A stretch of 64,000 nucleotides of DNA from Aureliella helgolandensis (GCF_007752135.1 NZ_CP036298.1:3534001-3598000); one strand, 5' to 3'; counted from the first letter of the stretch, positions 46,293 to 56,269 are shown. A program made the numbers and translations. Notes: generated from the sequence alone by a model not told the origin.

Positions 46293-48062
46293 TTATGCTA
46301 GGCGGTCGGTTGCAATGTGATATTGAGGGTCTTCCGAGACGTTGATCTCGACCAAATCTCCCGCCTTATCCAGTAGTGTCCGACACTCTTTGCTGAGGTG
46401 CGTTAGGTGGAGACGCTTTCCAAGGCTCTCATATTTCTCCGCCAGAGAATTGATCGCTTCCAGTCCCGATTGGTCGTAGACTCGCGTGTAGTAGAAATCA
46501 ATGACGACGTCATCGGGATCGTTGGCGACATCGAACATGTCTTTGAATGAGGATACCGACGCAAAGAAGAGCGGACCGTGTAGTTGGTAGATCTTGTTGC
46601 CGAACTCATTGTGCTTCACATCGGCGCCCATGTGCGTGGCGTGCTGCCAGGCAAAAACGAGGGCTGAGACGATAACTCCCAGGATCACAGCGGATGCGAG
46701 ATCATGCATGACGACCGTGTAACCCGCCACTAAGACCATCACGAAGACGTCGCTGCGAGGCATGCGTCGGAACATCTTCAGCGATGCCCACTCGAAGGTC
46801 CCAATTACGACCATGAACATGACGCCCACGAGTGCTGCCATAGGAATTTGCTCGATCAGCGGGGCTAGGAAGAGCACGAAGGCCAACAGGCAAACAGCTG
46901 CTGTGATACCCGACAGACGCCCACGGCCTCCAGAGTTCACGTTGATCAATGATTGACCGATCATCGCACAACCACCCATCCCGCCGAACAGACCGCAGAC
47001 CAAGTTGGCTGCACCCTGACCGATACACTCGCGATTACCTTTGCCACGGGTCTCTGTAATTTCATCGATCAGGGTTAGCGTCATGAGCGACTCGATCAAC
47101 CCCACGCCGCACAGAACAATGGCATAGGGAAAGATGATCCATAATGTAACTAGATTGAAGGGGACTAGCTCGTGCTCTAGGAAAAAGAGCGTCGGGAGTC
47201 CACCGCTAATTCCAACGTCTGCAACTTCCGCGGGCTCGGCTTTGCCTTCGGCCTCCACGATCGGATCCGTGGTGGATTGCGCTGGTACATTGAGACTCAC
47301 TAGCAGGCTCTGCGGGGATTCGGCTTGCTCATCGCCTTGAGGAGTTTCCGTGGGAACTTGTGCATGACCGTGCGCTGGCGCGGGATTCAACGCTGCTGCT
47401 TGGGTATTGGTCCGCAGCATATCTCCAACCGTCGCCAGAACGTTGTCGCCCGACTCCGTCTTCATGGCATTGTTGATTGCTAAGGACAAACAAGAAACAG
47501 CCAGAATGGCTACCAGCGATGCTGGTACCGCCGTGGTGAGTTTGGGGAGTAACCAGATGATCGCCATCGTTAGTGCCACGAGAGCCAACATGATCAACAG
47601 CGGTGTGCCGGTGAGGTAGACCAAGGTACCGCTCGCCGATAGCGTCTTGAAGCTTCCGAGTTGTGCCATGCCGATGACGATGGCCAATCCATTAACGAAT
47701 CCCAGCATCACAGGGTGCGGGACCATCCGAATTAGTTTTCCTAGTCGACCAAGGCCGACAGCCATTTGCAATAGTCCACAGAGGATGACGGTGGGAAAGA
47801 GGTATTCCACCCCATGCTGGGCTACTAGGGCCACCACAACGACGGCCATGGCACCGGTGGCGCCAGAGATCATTCCGGGACGGCCTCCAACGATGGCGGT
47901 AATCAGTCCAAGGAAAAATGCTGAATAGAGTCCGATTAAGGGCGAGACACCTGCCACGAATGCAAAGGCGATTGCCTCGGGCACGAGTGCCAGGGAAACC
48001 GTCAATCCCGAGAGAACATCATTCTTGATCGAACCCGATTGTTGGCGAAAAAAATTCAGCAT
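46293..48062 (-). CDS. SulP-family inorganic anion transporter with STAS domain
   Basis: The 589-residue protein has the SulP signature [38 protein letters not shown] at its start and about 11-12 membrane helices, including [56 protein letters not shown] and [13 protein letters not shown]-like segments. A C-terminal cytoplasmic STAS domain follows ([35 protein letters not shown]). SulP proteins carry sulfate, bicarbonate or other anions. A hydrophilic Pro/Glu-rich loop of about 85 residues (about 198-283) interrupts the membrane part. The inner start ([10 protein letters not shown]) is preferred to the longer ORF (48197). It stands 175 bp upstream of the pyrophosphatase gene on the same strand. 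Confidence 0.9.
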   Translation of the reverse strand: MLNFFRQQSGSIKNDVLSGLTVSLALVPEAIAFAFVAGVSPLIGLYSAFFLGLITAIVGGRPGMISGATGAMAVVVVALVAQHGVEYLFPTVILCGLLQMAVGLGRLGKLIRMVPHPVMLGFVNGLAIVIGMAQLGSFKTLSASGTLVYLTGTPLLIMLALVALTMAIIWLLPKLTTAVPASLVAILAVSCLSLAINNAMKTESGDNVLATVGDMLRTNTQAAALNPAPAHGHAQVPTETPQGDEQAESPQSLLVSLNVPAQSTTDPIVEAEGKAEPAEVADVGISGGLPTLFFLEHELVPFNLVTLWIIFPYAIVLCGVGLIESLMTLTLIDEITETRGKGNRECIGQGAANLVCGLFGGMGGCAMIGQSLINVNSGGRGRLSGITAAVCLLAFVLFLAPLIEQIPMAALVGVMFMVVIGTFEWASLKMFRRMPRSDVFVMVLVAGYTVVMHDLASAVILGVIVSALVFAWQHATHMGADVKHNEFGNKIYQLHGPLFFASVSSFKDMFDVANDPDDVVIDFYYTRVYDQSGLEAINSLAEKYESLGKRLHLTHLSKECRTLLDKAGDLVEINVSEDPQYHIATDRLA

Positions 48063-48627
48063 TGGGAATCCAAAAGTGTAAGGCCGCACCCAAGCGTTGG
48101 GGGGCAGAGGAAGCGAGGGTTCCTCTAGCGTTCTTGTCTTAGTTTTCGTTGATAAAGCTTGCCCGCTGTGACGCGAGGCGAGACCGTTTATCAACACTTC
48201 TCAGGTCGGACTATAGTGAGAAGAGGGATTCGGTCAATGCAGTATTGCCGACGCGGGACAATGCGCCGGAGGCGACACTCTCGCTCTTGGCGGGCAGCTA
48301 GCGTCCTAGCGGTTTCGTGCTTGCCGCTAAGAGCACGGGGAGGCAAGGCATTCCACCTGTAAGTGCAGGTTTCCATCCTTAAGACGGCTTGGCGCAGAAT
48401 TCAGAACTCGGCGATTTATTCGCAAAATTGTTGGATTGCAACGATCTTTCCACTTGGGGCAAGCTGGCTGGGTTTTCCGAATTGGTTGTGGCTAACGTGC
48501 CGAGAACTCTTTGTGCGGAATCGCATATTTCTGTGCTACGTTTCACAAACCAGCTAGCCGAGTGTGCCAATCCGCCAGAACGACGCCTGCTGCGAATCCC
48601 CACCGATGATTTTGAGAGGAGAGATTG
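48063..48627. other. Gene-poor stretch with one weak overlapping ORF
   Basis: The only candidate is a 79-codon plus-strand ORF from TTG 48389 to TGA 48628. Its stop overlaps the next gene's ATG as TGATG, a pattern seen in coupled genes, but it has no SD, no motif and an unusual start. I do not call it. The left part is the likely promoter of the SulP gene. Confidence 0.4.
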
Positions 48628-48906
48628 ATGTTTGCTAAAATCCTTGTCCCTTCGACCCTAGCGCTGCTACTTAGCCTATCCTCTGGCTTGGCTGCGAATT
48701 GCAGTGCTGGCGAACCAGCTTGGACGAACCATGTGCTCAAGCGTGGCGTAGATCGACAGGTCACCAACGCCACCGATATTTTGGAACGCCCCTATCGCCC
48801 ATTGCATTTCTATGGCAATACTGTCCGGCGAGCGCACTATCGTGGGACCCCTCGTCCATCCTTGGGCGATGTGGTCAAGACCGTCAAATACATCGCGGAA
48901 CGTTAG
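48628..48906 (+). CDS. Small secreted hypothetical protein
   Basis: The 92-residue product has an evident signal peptide (MFAKILVPSTLALLLSLSSGLA, cleavage near residue 27) and a short mature part with two Arg/Tyr/His-rich stretches (ERPYRPLHFYGNTVRRAHYR, GTPRPSLGDVVKTVKY). A good SD, GAGGAGAG, precedes the ATG. I recognise no family, but the clean start and signal peptide support a real small exported protein. It is 43 bp upstream of the NDH-2 gene on the same strand and may be co-transcribed. Confidence 0.7.
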   Translation: MFAKILVPSTLALLLSLSSGLAANCSAGEPAWTNHVLKRGVDRQVTNATDILERPYRPLHFYGNTVRRAHYRGTPRPSLGDVVKTVKYIAER

Positions 48907-48949
48907 TGAGCCTTACCAACCACAGCCAGATTGCTAGGGAAGGAAGTCC

Positions 48950-50254
48950 GTGGACAAGCATGTGCAGGGAACGCCACCACGCGTCGTGATCGTGGGTGGC
49001 GGTTTCGGGGGGCTTGAGACCGCCAAACGCTTGAAGCGATCCGGCGTCCAGGTCACGTTGGTGGACAAGCGAAACTATCACCTGTTCCAACCGTTGCTGT
49101 ATCAGGTGGCCACCGGTGGCTTGTCCCCGGCGAATATTGCCACGCCGTTGCGTTCCATTCTGAGACGCCAGAAAAACTGCCAAGTGATCATGGCGGAAGT
49201 TGTGGATTTTGACGTTGCGCAGCAAAAGCTCTACCTCGCTGATGGCCAAATCGACTACGACTTTCTGATTGTCTCCGCAGGTGCTACGCACAGCTACTTC
49301 GGGAATGATGCCTGGGAACCGATGGCGCCTGGCTTGAAGACGTTGCAAGACGCGACCGAGATCCGCCGCCGCATCTATTCCGCTTTCGAAGCCGCTGAAC
49401 GAGAGCTTGATCCTGCCCGGCGTGAAGCCCTGATGACCTTCGTGGTTGTTGGGGGGGGCCCCACGGGCGTGGAACTGGCTGGTGCGCTTGCCGAAATTGC
49501 CGGCCATACGCTCAAGCACGATTTTCGGCAGATCAACCCTCAAGACGCAAAAATCTTGCTCGTTGAGGCCGCGGAGCATGTCTTGGCGCACTATCCGGCC
49601 GAATTGTGCAGTCGTGCCGAAGCCAAGATACGGTCGTTGGGGATCCAGGTACTCACGCAGACGAAAGTCACCGATGTCCGGCCCGAACAGGTTCACTTGT
49701 CAGGGCCCACCGGTGAGAGTGTGATTGCGACCCAGAACGTCGTGTGGGCAGCGGGTGTGCGAGGAAACCCACTGGGGCAGAAGCTCGCTCAAACCTGCCA
49801 GGTAGAACTCGATCGCGCCGGACGAGTTCCCGTATCCGCTTCACTGCGGGTAGAAGGGCAGGAAAACGTGTTTGTAATCGGGGATTTGGCCAATTGCCCC
49901 GGGCCCAATGGTCGTCCCCTCCCCGGCTTGGCGCCCGTTGCGATTCAACAGGGGCGGTACGTGGCAAACGCCATCGCTAGTCAAATTGCAGGCAAAGCTG
50001 TTTCAGAACCCTTTTCCTACTACGATCGGGGCTCCATGGCTACCATTGGCCGCGCCGCTGCGGTCGCACAGATCGGCAAGCGACAGTTCTGTGGCCTGCT
50101 GGCTTGGATCATGTGGTTGACCATTCACCTCATGTTGATCGTCCAATTTCAGAACCGCGTCTTGATTCTGATGCAATGGGCCTGGAACTATATCACATTC
50201 AATCGCAGTGCTCGACTCATTATTGAAGATCGGACGCCCAAGACCTCGGGCTAA
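48950..50254 (+). CDS. ndh: Type II NADH dehydrogenase (NDH-2)
   Basis: NDH-2 passes electrons from NADH to quinone at the membrane without pumping. The 434-residue flavoprotein has a first Rossmann motif VVIVGGGFGGLETAKRL (about 12-28, FAD), YHLFQPLLYQVATGGLSPANIATPLRSIL, a second nucleotide motif VVVGGGPTGVELAGALAEIA (about 165-184, NADH), VWAAGVRGNPLG, VFVIGDLANC with PGLAPVAIQQGRYVANAI, and a C-terminal amphipathic/membrane segment (IMWLTIHLMLIVQFQNRVLILMQWAWNYITF) as membrane anchor. It starts with GTG, supported by AGGAAG a few nt upstream. Confidence 0.92.
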   Translation: MDKHVQGTPPRVVIVGGGFGGLETAKRLKRSGVQVTLVDKRNYHLFQPLLYQVATGGLSPANIATPLRSILRRQKNCQVIMAEVVDFDVAQQKLYLADGQIDYDFLIVSAGATHSYFGNDAWEPMAPGLKTLQDATEIRRRIYSAFEAAERELDPARREALMTFVVVGGGPTGVELAGALAEIAGHTLKHDFRQINPQDAKILLVEAAEHVLAHYPAELCSRAEAKIRSLGIQVLTQTKVTDVRPEQVHLSGPTGESVIATQNVVWAAGVRGNPLGQKLAQTCQVELDRAGRVPVSASLRVEGQENVFVIGDLANCPGPNGRPLPGLAPVAIQQGRYVANAIASQIAGKAVSEPFSYYDRGSMATIGRAAAVAQIGKRQFCGLLAWIMWLTIHLMLIVQFQNRVLILMQWAWNYITFNRSARLIIEDRTPKTSG

Positions 50255-50336
50255 GAACCGCTTGCCCTCTCACCGCTTTTCGTGATAAGAATGCTCTCAT
50301 TGAGTCCTTCCCTTACCACCGCGAGAGGTTCGGCAG

Positions 50337-51590
50337 ATGAAACAGATTTGCTCACGCAGTGCAGGCTCTCCCACCCTGCTCGGCCCGCAGGGCTGGAGGA
50401 ATTGGGATCGTCGTATCGGCCCAATCTTGTTCGGATGGTGCTTGATCTTGGCTTGGTCCATTCCTGGGACAATTGAGCAACTTGCGGCCCAACAGCAGTT
50501 GTCGCAGCCGATTGGCCAAACTCAAGTCACTACGAACGCAACCCCTGTACTTCCCACTCAGCAGCAGAGCCTTCCCCATCAGCTGGTGGAGCAGTTGCCG
50601 CAAGGCCTGCTCCCGCAAGAGCGGGTGGCGATTGCCGTCTATGAACACTGCAATTTGGGCGTGGTGCACATTTCAACGCGTTCGGTAGAGGCCAATTCCT
50701 TCGAGCAGTTGGCTATTCGCGAAGGCTCTGGCAGCGGCTCCGTCTTGGATCAAACGGGGTTAATCCTCACTAACTTTCATGTCGTCGATGGCGCTCGAGA
50801 GATTACTGTCAGCCTGTTTAATGGCTCGGCATTTCCAGCGGTACTCGTCGGAACGGATCCCGATACCGACATTGCCGTACTCAAAATTGCTGCTCCCCCC
50901 GAACAGCTCTTTCCCGTCGCGTGGGGCGATTCTCAACAGTTGCGTGTGGGGCAGCGGATCTATGCGATCGGCAACCCCTTTGGACTTGAGCGGAGCATGT
51001 CCACCGGCATGATCTCTAGTCTCAATCGACAGATTCCCTCCCGCAACCGCCGCGCGATGCGCTCGCTGATTCAAATCGATGCTTCCCTCAATCAAGGCAA
51101 TTCCGGGGGACCACTGCTCAACACTCGTGGCGAGCAGATTGGTATGAACACGGCAATTATGAGCAGTGACGGCGATAGCAGTGGAGTTGGTTTTGCGATT
51201 CCTGTATCGACACTAAACCGCATCGTTCCCCAGCTGGTGTCGCAAGGGCGGGTTGTTCGACCCACAATTGGAATCACGCGGGTGTTTGAAAAGGAGCAGG
51301 GGCTGCTGATTGTTGTCGTGGCTCCCGACGGTCCAGCTGCCCAAGCTGGTTTGCAAGGCTTCAATTTAGTCACCAAGCGATTCAGCCAAGGCGGGTATAC
51401 GTTCGAACAGAAAACGGTTGATCCGTCGCATGCGGACCTCATTCAAGCAGTCGACGGTCAACCGGTCCGCACCGCGGACGATCTATTGGCATGCATTGAA
51501 GACAAGCGGCCTGGCGACCAGGTACGGCTCTCGATTATTCGGCAGAACATGCAGATAGAAGTGCCGGTCACGCTGGGCAATCCTGAGTAG
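50337..51590 (+). CDS. HtrA/DegP-like trypsin-type serine protease with PDZ domain
   Basis: The 417-residue protein has an N-terminal signal anchor (about 25-47), a Gln-rich linker, and a chymotrypsin-fold protease with the catalytic triad in ILTNFHVVDGARE (His about 147), DPDTDIAVLKI (Asp about 177) and LNQGNSGGPLLN (Ser about 256). One PDZ domain follows (about 300-410: GLLIVVVAPDGPAAQAGLQGF, LIQAVDGQPVRTADDLLACI). Such periplasmic proteases remove damaged or misfolded envelope proteins. The ligand-binding loop of the PDZ carries a short insertion (LVTKRFSQGGYTFEQKTVDPSHA). Spacing of 82 bp to NDH-2 does not show an operon clearly. Confidence 0.92.
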   Translation: MKQICSRSAGSPTLLGPQGWRNWDRRIGPILFGWCLILAWSIPGTIEQLAAQQQLSQPIGQTQVTTNATPVLPTQQQSLPHQLVEQLPQGLLPQERVAIAVYEHCNLGVVHISTRSVEANSFEQLAIREGSGSGSVLDQTGLILTNFHVVDGAREITVSLFNGSAFPAVLVGTDPDTDIAVLKIAAPPEQLFPVAWGDSQQLRVGQRIYAIGNPFGLERSMSTGMISSLNRQIPSRNRRAMRSLIQIDASLNQGNSGGPLLNTRGEQIGMNTAIMSSDGDSSGVGFAIPVSTLNRIVPQLVSQGRVVRPTIGITRVFEKEQGLLIVVVAPDGPAAQAGLQGFNLVTKRFSQGGYTFEQKTVDPSHADLIQAVDGQPVRTADDLLACIEDKRPGDQVRLSIIRQNMQIEVPVTLGNPE

Positions 51591-51693
51591 AGCGAGGGCG
51601 GGCACGACCGTTAAAACCTGGTCTTCCGCCTGAGTTGCTAGCACGTTAACCTGTTGCAGTCCTGCCTTTACACTGCCCAAGTTGGAGTCTGCA

Positions 51694-53856
51694 ATGGAAA
51701 CCACCGCTTCAGAACGTCCCAATCCAGCGTTCAATCCGGACGATTTGCCAACGCTGTTTGGGCATCCCACCGGATTGTACACGCTGTTTTTTGCCGAGAT
51801 GTGGGAACGATTCTCTTACTATGGCATGCGAGCATTGCTCGTTCTGTACATGATTAAGGGGACGCTTGGCTTCGGCGAAAAGGATGCAAATGCGATCTAC
51901 GGTGCCTACACCGCCCTGGTCTATATGACTCCCTTTTTTGGCGGGATGATTGCCGATCGCCTGTTGGGTAAACGCACTGCGGTGATCATCGGCGGGTTGC
52001 TGATGGCCGCAGGGCACTTGATGATGATGTCCGAGGATAAATTCTGGTTCTTCTCGGCGTTGGGGCTGCTGATTGCCGGTAATGGTTTCTTCAAGCCCAA
52101 TATTTCCTCCATGGTAGGCAATCTGTACTCGGCCTCCAATCCGAAGCGAGACGGCGGATTTACACTGTTCTACATCGGAATCAATTTGGGGGCTGCCCTG
52201 GCGCCACTCTTGTGCGGATATGTGGGCGAAACGTACGGCTGGCACCGCGGGTTTGGCCTAGCTACGATCGGCATGCTCGTTGGCTTGGCCTTGTTTGTTG
52301 CGCCCACCCGCCTAACCCAGGTATTGATCTTCATTACGGCCGCCGCTAGTGCCTATGGCATCATCTTTTTTCAAGCGAGCGACATTTTCTCTGTGGCCCT
52401 CAACACTTTCGTACTGTTCGCCCTGGCATTGTCTTCCGTGGCAGCGATCGTGGCGCTTGCGCGCGGCGGTCTTCCTGCGCAGGTCGGCAACGCTCCAGAT
52501 CCCAAGAGTTACGGAACCAATTTGGCTTACGTCTTAGTCGGTACATTCCTGATCATTCCCATCTTCGTCGTGCTTGTCTCTGGTTTCTCGGTCCTACCGA
52601 TGTTTCCTGAGCAGTTGTCGCTGTTGCCGGAGAGCGTCATTGAGCCGCTGCAAGCCAGCGAATCGGCTCTCGTGCGAGGGCTTGCAACCTCGGTTGAGGA
52701 GGCGAGTCGTCCTGCCGGTTTGGTGCTAATTGCGGCCGGTCTGTTGGCGACGATCTATCTGTTTTGGGAGGCGTTGCGGATGACCAAGATCGCCCGAGAG
52801 AGGATGTTCGTCGTGTTTACCCTGACCTTCTTTTCGATTGTGTTCTGGGCCTTTTTTGAACAACAAGGAAGTTCGCTCAACAACTTCACCGACCGCAACA
52901 TCGATCGTGTAACGGAAGAACGACTGGCCGACCAGTCCGATGTGGGGCAGACCGTCACGCTGCGTCTCATTCCAGCCAATGATCAGACAAGAGAGTTCGA
53001 TTATTTGAGTCAGGAATATTTGGGGCATGTGAACGGCTCTGCCAGCATCAATACGCAAATTGAAAAAGCGGCGCGCGCGATCGAAGCCGCTCGCGAAGAG
53101 GAACGCCGGCCCTCGCCAGAAGAAATGGAGACGCTGCTCGCGGAGTTGCTATCGCAGCCCAAGTTGACGATGACCGCCGCTACCTATTTGCGTGAGTTCG
53201 CCAAGAGTGAGGCAGCCCAGGATGCGGACAAAGTGGTGGAGTGGACCTTCCAAGAGGAGAGTGTTGGGAAGCTCGGCATTGGCGGTAGCGAGATACCTGC
53301 CTCCGTGTTCCAGTCAGTCAATGCGGTCTACATCATGTTGTTTGGTCTGCTCTTCACCGCGACCTGGAGCTATCTAGGGGCGCGCGGAATCGAACCCAGC
53401 ACACCTACCAAATTCGCTTTGGCTTTGCTGCAAGTTGCCTTGGCTTTCGGCATGCTCTACTTTGGCGCGCAATTGGCGGATAGTGACGGAATGGTTGGCG
53501 CCGTCTGGCTGTTGTTGATGTACCTGCTGCTGACTACGGGCGAGCTGTGCTTGTCGCCGGTGGGGCTGTCCATGGTGACCAAGCTGACTCCAGCCCATTT
53601 GGTCAGTACGGTGATGGGGTCGTGGTTCTTAGCAACTGCCTTTGCCCAATTCCTGGCCGCAATCATTGCTCAGTATGCCGTGGTAAACGATGGAGGCAAC
53701 GTGGTACCAATCCCTGCTGAGACCGTGAATGTCTATGGAGATGTGTACTGGCTGGTCGCGGTGATGGCTGGTGTGACCGGCTTGGTCTGCTTGGCCATGT
53801 CACCGCTCCTGAAGAAATGGATGCACCTCGGCGTGGATGAAGCTGGCGCAACCTAA
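51694..53856 (+). CDS. POT/PTR2-family proton-coupled peptide transporter
   Basis: The 720-residue membrane protein has the POT opening LFFAEMWERFSYYGMRALLVLYM (with the ExxER-like EMWERFSYYG), GGMIADRLLGKRTAVIIGG, the PTR2 signature region FFKPNISSMVGNLY and FTLFYIGINLGAALAPLLCGYVGE, and the C-terminal LTTGELCLSPVGLSMVTKLTP. It imports di- or tripeptides with protons. A soluble insertion of about 140 residues (about 396-538; many charged residues) splits the membrane part, between helices in the second half. GGAG stands 6 nt before the chosen ATG. It is the last plus-strand gene before the convergent hydroxyproline cluster. Confidence 0.92.
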   Translation: METTASERPNPAFNPDDLPTLFGHPTGLYTLFFAEMWERFSYYGMRALLVLYMIKGTLGFGEKDANAIYGAYTALVYMTPFFGGMIADRLLGKRTAVIIGGLLMAAGHLMMMSEDKFWFFSALGLLIAGNGFFKPNISSMVGNLYSASNPKRDGGFTLFYIGINLGAALAPLLCGYVGETYGWHRGFGLATIGMLVGLALFVAPTRLTQVLIFITAAASAYGIIFFQASDIFSVALNTFVLFALALSSVAAIVALARGGLPAQVGNAPDPKSYGTNLAYVLVGTFLIIPIFVVLVSGFSVLPMFPEQLSLLPESVIEPLQASESALVRGLATSVEEASRPAGLVLIAAGLLATIYLFWEALRMTKIARERMFVVFTLTFFSIVFWAFFEQQGSSLNNFTDRNIDRVTEERLADQSDVGQTVTLRLIPANDQTREFDYLSQEYLGHVNGSASINTQIEKAARAIEAAREEERRPSPEEMETLLAELLSQPKLTMTAATYLREFAKSEAAQDADKVVEWTFQEESVGKLGIGGSEIPASVFQSVNAVYIMLFGLLFTATWSYLGARGIEPSTPTKFALALLQVALAFGMLYFGAQLADSDGMVGAVWLLLMYLLLTTGELCLSPVGLSMVTKLTPAHLVSTVMGSWFLATAFAQFLAAIIAQYAVVNDGGNVVPIPAETVNVYGDVYWLVAVMAGVTGLVCLAMSPLLKKWMHLGVDEAGAT

Positions 53857-53892
53857 AACCGGCGTTGCTTGTTGCCGCGTATCAACGCTACG

Positions 53893-53911
53893 GCCTGACG
53901 AGCTGTCAGGC
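53893..53911. terminator. Candidate hairpin between convergent genes
   Basis: GCCTGAC and GTCAGGC form a perfect 7-bp stem with a 5-nt loop. It lies between the POT stop and the oxidase stop. No T-run follows on either strand, so the terminator assignment is weak. Confidence 0.3.
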
Positions 53912-55164
53912 TATTGAAAACGGGCGAGCCCATACGGTGTTGGATCGAGATGCGGCGTCTCCGCTCCGATCAACTCCGTGACCAGACGGGCCGTGACCGG
54001 TGCGAGGGTTAACCCGAGCATGTTATGTCCAGCAGCAACCCAGGCATTGTTCCAACGTGGGCTGCGGTCGATGACCGGTAAGCCATCGTAGGTCATTGGC
54101 CGCCAGCCGTACCAAGTTTCCAGCTCTGGCTTTCCGAGAGGTTCGTGCAAGTAGTGTTGCGCACCGGTGCGTAGCAACTCAAGACGCTCTGGGCGTATCG
54201 ATTCGTCGTAACCCACAAATTCCATGATCGACCCCAGTCGATAACCACTTAGCATGGGAGTCACGGCCACCCGGTGCTCGGGGAAGATCATCGGAATGTT
54301 GGGGCAGCGGTTGGGGCGTGGCATCGTGATGGAGTAGCCCTTGCCGGGTTGAATCGGAATCTTGCAACCCAAATGTTCGTTGAGCATTGGTGCCCATGCT
54401 CCGGTTGCAAATAGAAATCGATCACCCGTTAATATTCCGTGACTGGTTTCGATGGCATCGATTCGGCCTTCTTGAGTCTGCAGCCCCTTGAACTTGCACT
54501 GCTCCAGAAATGCGCCGCCCCGCTGCTCCACTTGAGTTTGTAGGGAAGCAATCAGACGGTCTGGTCTGAGATGTGCGTCGTGTTCGTAGAACCATGCGCC
54601 TGCGATCGAATCCTTCAACGTCGGCTCGAGCTCAATGGCTTGCTGTGTGCTCAGCTTGCGTGCCGGTTCCTGGAAAACTTCGGTCAGCAAGCTATTGGTT
54701 GCAGCGTAAGATTCGAAGGCTTGAGGCGAAAGGTAGGGAAAGAGGAGTCCCTTTTTTTGCCATTCACAGGCAACATCTTGCTCGGAAACAAGCCATTCGT
54801 ACTCTCGCAATGTTGATGTTAGGAGCGCCTGGATCGCGTGAGCCGCAGAGAGCATGGAGCGCTTGTTACAGCGTTTGGCAAAATTCCACAACCAACTCCA
54901 GAGCGCCGGATCGAGTCTAGGTTGGATACGGAATGGGCTGTTGGGTGTCAGCATGGCGGTGAGAGCCGCCTTGAATGCGCCCGGTTCGGTCAATGGTAGT
55001 ACATGGCTGGGGCAGACCAAGCCACAATTTCCATAAGAGCAGGCGCGACCAATTTCCCCTTGGTCAATCACGGTGACTTGCCATCCATCTCGCGACAAAT
55101 ACCAAGCGCTGGTCACCCCGATAATTCCACCGCCGACAACCACGATATGACCACGGCTACCCAT
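53911..55164 (-). CDS. FAD-dependent D-amino-acid/D-hydroxyproline dehydrogenase (DadA-like)
   Basis: From ATG 55164 the 417-residue flavoprotein has the FAD motif IVVVGGGIIGVTSAWYLSRDG (about 6-26), then ACSYGNCGLVCPSHVLPL, typical of DadA-like and D-hydroxyproline dehydrogenases, and FATGAWAPMLNEHLGCKIPIQPGKGYSI, with a C-terminal GWRPMTYDGLPVIDRSPRWNNAWVAAGHNMLGLTLAP. Next to hydroxyproline epimerase the likely reaction is oxidation of cis-4-hydroxy-D-proline to pyrroline-4-hydroxy-2-carboxylate; that is inference from context. The start overlaps the end of the epimerase gene by 8 nt, so translation is probably coupled. No signal peptide is seen. Confidence 0.85.
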   Translation of the reverse strand: MGSRGHIVVVGGGIIGVTSAWYLSRDGWQVTVIDQGEIGRACSYGNCGLVCPSHVLPLTEPGAFKAALTAMLTPNSPFRIQPRLDPALWSWLWNFAKRCNKRSMLSAAHAIQALLTSTLREYEWLVSEQDVACEWQKKGLLFPYLSPQAFESYAATNSLLTEVFQEPARKLSTQQAIELEPTLKDSIAGAWFYEHDAHLRPDRLIASLQTQVEQRGGAFLEQCKFKGLQTQEGRIDAIETSHGILTGDRFLFATGAWAPMLNEHLGCKIPIQPGKGYSITMPRPNRCPNIPMIFPEHRVAVTPMLSGYRLGSIMEFVGYDESIRPERLELLRTGAQHYLHEPLGKPELETWYGWRPMTYDGLPVIDRSPRWNNAWVAAGHNMLGLTLAPVTARLVTELIGAETPHLDPTPYGLARFQ

Positions 55165-56149
55165 GTTGAATTCCCATACAGAAGGGATCTTGAGGGTCGA
55201 GCAATAGTTGCCCGGCACCTGTTATAAAAGCAGTGCCCGTGATGGAGGGAACGATGGGCCTCAAGGCCGCCAGTTGTCCGCTTGTGTCCAGGCTCTCCGA
55301 GTGCTCGGGATGGAGGTGTTTGTAGGTTGCTTCGAAAACGCTTCCCACGATACTCTGCTGGCGATAGAGACCGTCTGGCGGCAAGGTGCCATCGGCGGCC
55401 AGGCAGGCAATTTTGGCACTCGTCCCAGTGCCGCAGGGAGAGCGATCGTAGGCTCCACCCGGGCATAAAACATAGTTGCGTGAATCGGCGACGGAGGTCG
55501 AGCTACTTGGTCCAATGAGTTCAACGTGATCGATTTCCTCACCGTTTCGTCCCGTGATCTGCTGCTGCTGCAATGCGGATCGAATACTGCGTGCCAATGC
55601 GTCGAGTTGAGGTTGATTGTCGAGTCCAATCCGCAATCCATGGTCTTGGCAAAGAAAGAACCAATTCCCGCCCCAGGCAATATCTCCATGGACCTCGCGT
55701 CCGTCTGGGAGCACCAACGGGACGTTGCGCCGAAAGCGATAGCAGGGAACGTTCTGAAGAGTCACTCTGCCATGCGACCCTAGCTCAAATGGCACCACAC
55801 CAACGGGTGTTTCTAGCCTGTGTTGGCCGGGGGCGATGCGTCCCAAATGATGGAGCGCAACAGCTACTCCCATGGTGCCATGCCCGCACATGCCTAGCAC
55901 GCCGATGTTGTTGAAAAATAGGACGCCAGCGCCGCAGGAGCGATCGAGCGGTGGAGTCAATAGTGCGCCGACAAGCACATCGTTGCCTCTTGGCTCGCAC
56001 ACCATCGCTCTGCGAAAATCATCGAATTTCTGATGGAATTCGACTTTGCGTTCTGCCAACGTGGTGCCTGCAAAGCGTATCGGACTCTCGACGATGATCC
56101 GTGTCGGCTCACCGCCAGTATGGGTATCGACAAACTCAATACGTTGCAT
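55157..56149 (-). CDS. 4-hydroxyproline 2-epimerase (proline racemase family)
   Basis: The enzyme epimerises trans-4-hydroxy-L-proline to cis-4-hydroxy-D-proline by a two-base mechanism. The 330-residue product starts IEFVDTHTGGEPTRII and has both active-site cysteines of the family, in GMCGHGTMG (first Cys) and YDRSPCGTGTSA (second Cys), with IGPSSSTSVADSRNYVLCPGGAYDRSPCG as the second catalytic segment. The Cys/Cys pair fits a 4Hyp epimerase or proline racemase rather than a Thr-type dehydratase. A longer ORF reaches 56257, but its extra 36 residues are not family-like. It overlaps the oxidase gene by 8 nt and lies 120 nt after the MfnE-like gene. Confidence 0.92.
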   Translation of the reverse strand: MQRIEFVDTHTGGEPTRIIVESPIRFAGTTLAERKVEFHQKFDDFRRAMVCEPRGNDVLVGALLTPPLDRSCGAGVLFFNNIGVLGMCGHGTMGVAVALHHLGRIAPGQHRLETPVGVVPFELGSHGRVTLQNVPCYRFRRNVPLVLPDGREVHGDIAWGGNWFFLCQDHGLRIGLDNQPQLDALARSIRSALQQQQITGRNGEEIDHVELIGPSSSTSVADSRNYVLCPGGAYDRSPCGTGTSAKIACLAADGTLPPDGLYRQQSIVGSVFEATYKHLHPEHSESLDTSGQLAALRPIVPSITGTAFITGAGQLLLDPQDPFCMGIQHG

Positions 56150-56269
56150 AGATGGGCGCTCGTGGCGATTAGGGAGATTGGGATTTCTGAGGAGTGGTCG
56201 GATGCCAATCGGGCCTGGTGCTGCCCAATATACTGGGAACCCCAACTCTCCGTACATTGGGCAACACGG

